From assembly GCA_002338715.1 (NCBI GenBank), contig DDIR01000142.1:372-17611 (forward strand): a DNA stretch of 17,240 nucleotides, read 5' to 3'. The notes beneath the pieces were generated by a model. That model was not told the origin of the DNA. It saw only the letters and a list, made by a program, of their open reading frames with translations, and made no database searches. Below, piece after piece: positions 13,000 to 17,240 of the stretch (the stretch's first letter is position 1; every line of letters starts with the position of its first letter). This stretch comes from Phycisphaerales bacterium UBA1845. GTDB lineage: Bacteria > Planctomycetota > Phycisphaerae > UBA1845. The translations under genes were made by a program, and so were the position numbers.

Positions 13000-14124
13000 T
13001 TATCGGTCGCCAAACCAAGCCGATGCCTGCACCTGGGCGAGATTGCAAAGGCGCTGAGCGTGATCTGCGTCGGGGTTGGGGTCGCGGCCAATCTCGGCGA
13101 CGCCATCGAAGTAATCATTCCACATCGATTCCGGCGGGGCGATCTGTCCTACGAGAGTGAACACGGGGCGATCAAGGCTGAAGCATAGAATCGCCAAACT
13201 GACGGGGGCTTTGCCATCGAGCGAGGTTGCATCGAGTCGCCCTTCACCGGTGATGACGGCGTCGGATTCGCAAATCGCGGATTCGATATCGATCAGGTCG
13301 AAGATTGCGGTCGCGCCGTCTGCCAGTTCCGCGTTTGCAAAAGCAGCCAAGCCCGCGGCCAACCCGCCGGCAGCACCCGCCGACCTGCGATCGCGCACTT
13401 CGATATGCAATTGCTCAAGGATGACCGTACCGAAATGCGTCAACCCGTCGTCGAGGGTGCGGACATCGTCGGGCGACGCGCCTTTCTGCGGTCCGAAGAT
13501 GCGGGCTGACCCGCTTGCGCCGACGAGCGGGTTGCGAACGTCGCAGAGGGCTGTCACTTTGCAGCGCGAAAGCAGCGGATGCACATTGTCGCGGTCGATT
13601 CGTCGGACGCGCGCGAGCATCGCGGCTCCCGCGCGTGGGGAAATCTCGGCATCATCGGCGTCAAAGAAACGAACGCCAAGCGCCTGAGCGCAGCCCAACC
13701 CGCCGTCGCAGGTCGCGCTCCCGCCAAGTCCGACAAGGATCTGCGTCGCGCCGAGATCCAAAGCGTGTGCGATCAACTCGCCGGTTCCGAACGTAGTCGC
13801 CCGCATGATGTCGCGCGATTCCGGAGGGGCCAGCATCAGGCCGGAAGCAGCGGCCATCTCGATGACGGCGGTGGTTTGGTCATCGAGCATCGCGAACTCG
13901 GCGCGAACGGGAGTTGCAAGAGGTCCGGTGACTTCGATCGTGTGTTTTGTTCCGGGCTTGGATGCAAGGACGACATCGACGGTTCCTTCGCCGCCGTCGG
14001 CGATGGGTTGGCGAATCATCGTGGCGGTAGGAAGGCATTGCTGGACGCCGCGTGCGATCGCGTCCGTCGCTTGTCGCGCGGTCAAGGTGCCCTTGAAACT
14101 GTCCGATGCGATCAGGATTTTCAT
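13000..14124 (-). CDS. glxK: Glycerate kinase (type I, GlxK/GarK family)
   Basis: A 374-residue protein of normal family length, opening with the typical MKILIASDSFKGTLTA. Other family landmarks are QPIADGGEGTVD at 39-50, GLGGSATCDGGLGCAQALG at 132-150, CDVRNPLVGASGSA at 194-207, FGPQKGA at 210-216 and ITGEGRLDATSLDGKAP at 291-307. The enzyme phosphorylates D-glycerate with ATP to 2-phosphoglycerate in glyoxylate, glucarate or serine-related metabolism. ATG 14124 is chosen because it gives the conserved N-terminus and has GGTGA eight bases upstream; a TTG at 14151 directly after the previous stop is also possible. The upstream receiver gene ends only 27 bases away, so translation is likely coupled. 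Confidence 0.92.
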   Translation of the reverse strand: MKILIASDSFKGTLTARQATDAIARGVQQCLPTATMIRQPIADGGEGTVDVVLASKPGTKHTIEVTGPLATPVRAEFAMLDDQTTAVIEMAAASGLMLAPPESRDIMRATTFGTGELIAHALDLGATQILVGLGGSATCDGGLGCAQALGVRFFDADDAEISPRAGAAMLARVRRIDRDNVHPLLSRCKVTALCDVRNPLVGASGSARIFGPQKGASPDDVRTLDDGLTHFGTVILEQLHIEVRDRRSAGAAGGLAAGLAAFANAELADGATAIFDLIDIESAICESDAVITGEGRLDATSLDGKAPVSLAILCFSLDRPVFTLVGQIAPPESMWNDYFDGVAEIGRDPNPDADHAQRLCNLAQVQASAWFGDR

Positions 14125-14151
14125 GACGCGATTCACCGGCCTGGCGATCAA

Positions 14152-14508
14152 TCAAACATCGAAGCTGCGGAGGATTTTTTCGAGGTTGGTCGCGAAGGCT
14201 GAACGCGGGAACACATGGTCGAATCCCAGTTGTTCAGCCAAGTCCATTACATCTTTGCGGACGTGCGGGCAGTACCCGATGACTGTTGGTTTGGGCGTGA
14301 GTGTTTGCGAAAGTTCGAGAATACCCGCAACCACTTGCTCATTCTGCTCCAGATCGACCAGGACGCCCTTGGGCGATGCATCGCCCGTTGCTTCCCGGAA
14401 CGATTCCAGTGAATTCACAAACACAACCGAGAGTCCAACAGCACTCGCCGTCGACGCAATCTTGGATTGAAAAATCATATCGCTGACAACGGCGACAACT
14501 TTGGACAT
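14152..14508 (-). CDS. Degenerate response-regulator receiver domain protein
   Basis: The 118-residue protein has the size and alternating pattern of a single receiver domain. The phosphoacceptor-like aspartate D52 is in VLVDLEQN. Only one acidic residue (D10) is seen in the usual acidic pair, the conserved Thr/Ser strand reads VIGYCPH, and the lysine after the fifth strand is replaced by arginine in FPRSAF (R102). It is therefore probably a pseudo-receiver that binds partners or ligands rather than a normal phosphotransfer domain. There is no output domain. GGGAG (14518-14522 region) precedes the ATG by nine bases. It is first in the unit with glycerate kinase and is divergent from the FIST gene. 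Confidence 0.65.
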   Translation of the reverse strand: MSKVVAVVSDMIFQSKIASTASAVGLSVVFVNSLESFREATGDASPKGVLVDLEQNEQVVAGILELSQTLTPKPTVIGYCPHVRKDVMDLAEQLGFDHVFPRSAFATNLEKILRSFDV

Positions 14509-14624
14509 GCTATGAATCTCCCGATATCATTTGGGGCGGCTGAACCTGTCACCGTCAAGAGCGTCAGGAGTTCTGTCGCCGCCCGGGACTCTTGTTGCTG
14601 CGAGACTTTTGGCGACAATGTGAG

Positions 14625-14630
14625 TATAAT
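14625..14630 (+). promoter_or_regulatory. Perfect -10 hexamer upstream of the FIST gene
   Basis: TATAAT at 14625-14630 lies 146 bases before the FIST start. The position 17 bases upstream (GAGACT) is a poor -35. On the opposite strand TATACT overlaps at 14623-14628 and could serve the receiver-glycerate kinase unit, making this a possible shared divergent promoter. Confidence 0.4.
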
Positions 14631-14775
14631 GAGATACTGCATAGGCGTCGCGGCGACGTGTCAATTTATCCGATTTTAGCCCCCGAACTTGGATTTGACC
14701 TGGGCGATAGCACCAATTGGGATGGCGTTCCAGTTGATGCCGATGATCAGAGTCTTGCCAGCAAATGGGATTGCG

Positions 14776-15972
14776 ATGGAATTTGTTTCAAAACTAACCT
14801 TGCGACGCGACATGGAAGCCGCAGTCCATGATCTGTGCGTGGACGTGAAGTCGTTCAAAGCCGACCTGGCGTTCATCTTTGCGTCGCACCATCACGGTCC
14901 GGAATTCCACGAGCTGATCAGCAGCGTCTACAACAACATCGACTGTAGAAACCTTCTCGGTTGCACCGGTGAAAGCATCATCGGCCCGACGGCTGAGATC
15001 GAAGCGCAACCGGCGATCGCGCTTTGGGCGGCTCGCTTGCCCGATGTGCGCGTCAGTTCGTTCGTCTTTGATCAGCAGGATCTGCAAATCCTCGAAGACG
15101 CGCCGAGCGAAGCCTGGTTCGAGCGGATTGGCGTCCGACCGGAAGACTCGCCGAGCTTCGTTTTGCTGCCCGATCCGTTTTCGATCAACGCGCAGTTGTT
15201 CATCGAAAGAATGGACATGCTCTATCCCGGTTCCACGATTGTGGGCGGGATGGCCAGCGGTGCGACCGAAGCCGGGCAGAACCGTTTGTTTGTCGGTGAC
15301 CAGGCGCTTCGACAGGGCTTGGTTGGCGTCGCGCTGAGCGGAAACATCGACGTCAGTTCGGTGGTGTCGCAAGGCTGCCGGCAGGTGGGCGATCCGTTCG
15401 TGATCACCAAGTCGCATGACAATCTCATCGAGGAACTCGGCGGCAAGCCGGCGCTCGATGTGCTGCGCAACGTGTTCAACAGTGCTCCGGATGAAGACCA
15501 GAAACTGATGCGCACCGGACTGCACGTGGGGCGGCTGATTGATGAGCATGTCGCCAACGCCAGCGCGGGCGATTTCCTGATCCGCAACATGATGGGGGTG
15601 ACCGAGCAGAAGGCGCTGGCTGTCGGTGATTTTCTTCGCCCGGGCCAGACGGTTCAGTTCCACGTTCGCGATTCGCGCAGTGCAACCGAGGAGATGCAGC
15701 GGCTTCTGAGTCAGGAGAAGGACCGGCAGAAACGTCCGGTCAGCGGGGCGTTGCTCTTCAATTGCAACGGTCGCGGGCGACGGTTTTTCAAAGAGGCCAA
15801 CCACGATATCGGACTGGTCAACAATTTCACCGATCAGTGCTCGGTGGCGGGGTTCTTCGCCCAGGGCGAGATTGGCCCGGTGGGCGGAAAGACCTTTGTC
15901 CACGGCTTCACGAGCAGTTTGGCCCTTTTCCGCGAACCATCGGGCAGCCCGGCTGACCCGGAGGCCAAATAG
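14776..15972 (+). CDS. FIST-domain (FIST_N plus FIST_C) sensory protein
   Basis: The 398-residue protein consists of the two FIST modules only. The N-terminal part contains LLGCTGESIIG (about 60-70), equivalent to the GCSTAGEI motif of the family, and IVGGMASGATE in the middle. The C-terminal part contains LLFNCNGRGRRFF, VAGFFAQGEIGPVGG and FVHGFTSSLALF, which are standard FIST_C landmarks. FIST domains are thought to bind small ligands such as amino acids in signal transduction; with no fused kinase or cyclase here, the partner is unknown. ATG 14776 gives the usual short N-terminus and has GGGA six bases upstream; an in-frame ATG at 14689 would add 29 unlikely residues. It is transcribed away from a receiver-like gene, which may be a functional link. 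A ferredoxin gene follows after 134 bases. Confidence 0.85.
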   Translation: MEFVSKLTLRRDMEAAVHDLCVDVKSFKADLAFIFASHHHGPEFHELISSVYNNIDCRNLLGCTGESIIGPTAEIEAQPAIALWAARLPDVRVSSFVFDQQDLQILEDAPSEAWFERIGVRPEDSPSFVLLPDPFSINAQLFIERMDMLYPGSTIVGGMASGATEAGQNRLFVGDQALRQGLVGVALSGNIDVSSVVSQGCRQVGDPFVITKSHDNLIEELGGKPALDVLRNVFNSAPDEDQKLMRTGLHVGRLIDEHVANASAGDFLIRNMMGVTEQKALAVGDFLRPGQTVQFHVRDSRSATEEMQRLLSQEKDRQKRPVSGALLFNCNGRGRRFFKEANHDIGLVNNFTDQCSVAGFFAQGEIGPVGGKTFVHGFTSSLALFREPSGSPADPEAK

Positions 15973-15996
15973 GGGCGATTTTTTTGCAGACGTTGC

Positions 15997-16002
15997 TATA
16001 AT
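15997..16002 (+). promoter_or_regulatory. Perfect -10 hexamer upstream of the ferredoxin gene
   Basis: TATAAT at 15997-16002 lies 105 bases before the ferredoxin ATG and 25 bases after the FIST stop. It follows a run of seven T (15979-15985). A convincing -35 at 17 bases is not seen. Confidence 0.4.
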
Positions 16003-16106
16003 CCCGGCAGTCGAAAGGCCTGATTCATAGACAAGTATAGATAAGTTCAGCAAGCCGTTGTCCACAGACATGTGCCGACGAACGGCTCCCAAGTGAGAGT
16101 TGACCG

Positions 16107-16445
16107 ATGCCGATTGTAGATCCCAAGCGAAGCGACAAAGCCGCCAAACCTCGCAAGAAGAAGCCCAAAGAAATCGCCGTCATCAACGACGCGTGTACGG
16201 GCTGTGCGGGTTCGCCGGTTTGCATCGAACTCTGCCCGGTCGACGAGTGCATGATTCTGGTCAAAGATACGGCATTCGCTCCGGACTTTGGTCGCGTCAT
16301 CGTCGATCCGCTGGCTTGCATCGGATGCAAACGGTGCATCACCAAAGGGCCGATGGATATGTTCCTCGACGGCTGCCCTTGGGACGCCATCGACATGACG
16401 CCGGTTGACGAATTCGAAGAGTCCTTCGGTGAACTGCCGTATTAG
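16107..16445 (+). CDS. Di-cluster 4Fe-4S ferredoxin-like protein with atypical cysteine spacing
   Basis: A 112-residue protein with a lysine-rich N-terminus (about 7-21) and two iron-sulfur motifs. The first is C30-x2-C33-x5-C39-x3-C43-P, with an extra C48; the second is C71-x2-C74-x2-C77-x12-C90-P. Classic bacterial ferredoxins have x2 in place of the x5 and x3 in place of the x12, so both loops are enlarged. The block KGPMDMFLDGCPWDAI occurs, from memory, in planctomycete ferredoxins. It presumably carries electrons in the cytoplasm; the partner enzyme is not evident from the neighbours. GAGAG (16095-16099) lies seven bases before the ATG. It has its own likely promoter and a terminator hairpin downstream. 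Confidence 0.87.
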   Translation: MPIVDPKRSDKAAKPRKKKPKEIAVINDACTGCAGSPVCIELCPVDECMILVKDTAFAPDFGRVIVDPLACIGCKRCITKGPMDMFLDGCPWDAIDMTPVDEFEESFGELPY

Positions 16446-16560
16446 CAATCTGCCATTCTGACGGTTCAATGGATCTTGCACATTGGTTTGAGCATCGTCC
16501 GATCTCTCCGCAGAAAACCACTCTTTTTGCAGCCCAAACGTCTATTTTGCGCGCCGCGGT

Positions 16561-16584
16561 CGCGACAGGTTTGTCGCGTCTTTT
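16561..16584 (+). terminator. Rho-independent terminator after the ferredoxin gene
   Basis: CGCGACA-GGTT-TGTCGCG (16561-16578) is a perfect seven-pair hairpin with a four-base loop, directly followed by TCTTTT. It lies about 115 bases after the ferredoxin stop and is the best intrinsic terminator in the window. Confidence 0.7.
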
Positions 16585-16619
16585 GCGGAGTCGCAATGAA
16601 TGCGTTAGACTCCCGAATC

Positions 16620-16625
16620 TATAAT
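16620..16625 (+). promoter_or_regulatory. Perfect -10 hexamer upstream of the methyltransferase gene
   Basis: TATAAT at 16620-16625 lies 144 bases before the putative methyltransferase ATG and just downstream of the terminator at 16561. No good -35 is seen 16-18 bases upstream. Confidence 0.4.
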
Positions 16626-16652
16626 TCAGATATCCGCGGTGCCGGATTTTCT

Positions 16653-16728
16653 TAATCTGCGATTAGCTCTGTTGACTTGGCTCAAGTCAGTTGATGGGTG
16701 ACAAACATCCGGCGCGACATTGTGCGCC
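16653..16728 (+). other. Possible structured 5' leader of the methyltransferase gene
   Basis: Three short palindromes follow one another: TAATC-TGC-GATTA (16653-16665), TGACTT-GGCTC-AAGTCA (16673-16689) and GGCGC-8-GCGCC (16711-16728). They lie between the predicted -10 and the start codon, so they would form hairpins in the untranslated leader or act as protein-binding sites on DNA. I recognise no known riboswitch or leader family. Confidence 0.3.
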
Positions 16729-16768
16729 CAACGCTTGAGCCGCAACCCAGGAACGATTGACCCGACCC

Positions 16769-17240
16769 ATGCTACCGAGATACCGACTTCAGTTTCCCGT
16801 TGAACAAGAGCACAAACTAGAACAGGACGAGGCTTATTTTCACCTGATTGACAGTGGATCACGGCGAAAAATCCTTTTCCACGACTATGACCAAATCTAT
16901 GAAATGCCCGGTTTGTATGAGCAGCTTTTTTACGACCGTCTCAAGTGTACGTCGCCCAAGAAGGTGGCCGAACTGCTCCAGGACAGTCTGACCACCGAAT
17001 GGCTGAGCTGCACGGAGTTGCGCGTGCTCGATCTCGGCGCGGGCAATGGGATGATGGCTGAGCGGCTTCGCAATTTAGGCGTCGCACGCGTGGTCGGAGT
17101 GGACATCATTCCCGAAGCGCGCAATGCAGCCTTCCGTGATCGTCCGACCGCTTATGACGATTACCTCGTCGCCGATTTCGTCAATCTGCCTGCAGACAAG
17201 CGTGAACTGTTGGCCGAGTGGCGGTTCGATTGCCTGACTT
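16769..17240 (+). CDS. Class I SAM-dependent methyltransferase (5' part, cut by the window end)
   Basis: An open reading frame of 157 codons runs from ATG 16769 to the window end without a stop. It contains VLDLGAGNGMMAERL at about 86-100, the glycine-rich SAM-binding motif I, followed by VVGVDII with the acidic residue D112 that would bind the ribose of SAM. A later ADFVNLP segment fits motif III. The first 80 residues (containing HDYDQIYEMPGLYEQLF) precede the fold and might set substrate specificity; the substrate is unknown. The start is uncertain: AGGAA (16749-16753) is 15 bases from the ATG, longer than usual, and an in-frame TTG at 16757 is only three bases from that site. Confidence 0.75.
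   Translation, partial: MLPRYRLQFPVEQEHKLEQDEAYFHLIDSGSRRKILFHDYDQIYEMPGLYEQLFYDRLKCTSPKKVAELLQDSLTTEWLSCTELRVLDLGAGNGMMAERLRNLGVARVVGVDIIPEARNAAFRDRPTAYDDYLVADFVNLPADKRELLAEWRFDCLT

Noticed and set aside
14676..14775. Possible minus-strand small gene (reading ...GKTLIIGINWNAIPIG...) before the FIST gene
   Set aside because: The frame extends into the antisense of FIST, has no ribosome site and no recognised family. More likely the FIST leader.
16058..16066. DnaA-box-like TTGTCCACA, and a similar ATATCCACA near 7588
   Set aside because: Single isolated 8-of-9 matches, one of them inside a coding sequence, with no AT-rich unwinding region, dnaA or dnaN. Not evidence for an origin.
14794..16092. 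432-codon open frame on the minus strand opposite the FIST gene
   Set aside because: The plus strand encodes a clear FIST_N/FIST_C protein over the same bases. The antisense product has no recognisable motif.

Overview
The window is ordinary chromosomal DNA at about 55-60% G+C, with short intergenic gaps, Shine-Dalgarno sites before most genes and no rRNA, tRNA, integrase, transposase or CRISPR array. Several proteins suggest a planctomycete, perhaps of the Phycisphaerae: a CxxCGYDL...CPECG zinc ribbon on a small membrane protein, a di-cluster ferredoxin with the block KGPMDMFLDGCPWDAI, a stand-alone FIST protein, and a lipoprotein with thrombospondin type 3 repeats and a zincin motif. This assignment rests on remembered family distributions, not on a search.

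Left part (1-7266). After a secreted metalloprotease-like lipoprotein comes a pyrimidine-degradation cluster. On the minus strand, in transcription order, lie a beta-ureidopropionase-type amidase, an NCS2 uracil/xanthine permease and an AGXT2-type class III aminotransferase. Divergent from them is a CoA-acylating methylmalonate/malonate-semialdehyde dehydrogenase. Together they could import uracil or thymine, hydrolyse N-carbamoyl-beta-amino acids, transaminate beta-alanine or 3-aminoisobutyrate, and yield acetyl- or propionyl-CoA. Dihydropyrimidine dehydrogenase and dihydropyrimidinase are not in the window. The aminotransferase has its own likely promoter, and the spacer of that promoter holds a palindrome matching 12 of 14 fixed positions of the RutR operator as I remember it. 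RutR is the uracil-responsive TetR-family regulator of E. coli.

Middle (7267-11349). Two plus-strand genes of unknown function and one minus-strand zinc-ribbon membrane protein form a block of somewhat lower G+C. They are followed by a serine beta-lactamase-family hydrolase with two tandem C-terminal beta-rich repeats, then a 476-base gene-free stretch.

Right part (11350-17240). An RdgC-like protein (+) converges on a minus-strand unit encoding a degenerate receiver protein, glycerate kinase and a stand-alone MshEN-type c-di-GMP-binding domain. Divergent from this unit are FIST, ferredoxin and a methyltransferase cut off by the window end. Perfect TATAAT hexamers lie 105-146 bases upstream of the last three genes.

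Four intergenic sites carry paired, nested palindromes from three unrelated sequence families. In each, two 21-28 base arms form an inverted pair and each arm is itself a hairpin. Two of these elements share arm sequence and total length (73 bp), and they bracket the permease-aminotransferase pair.
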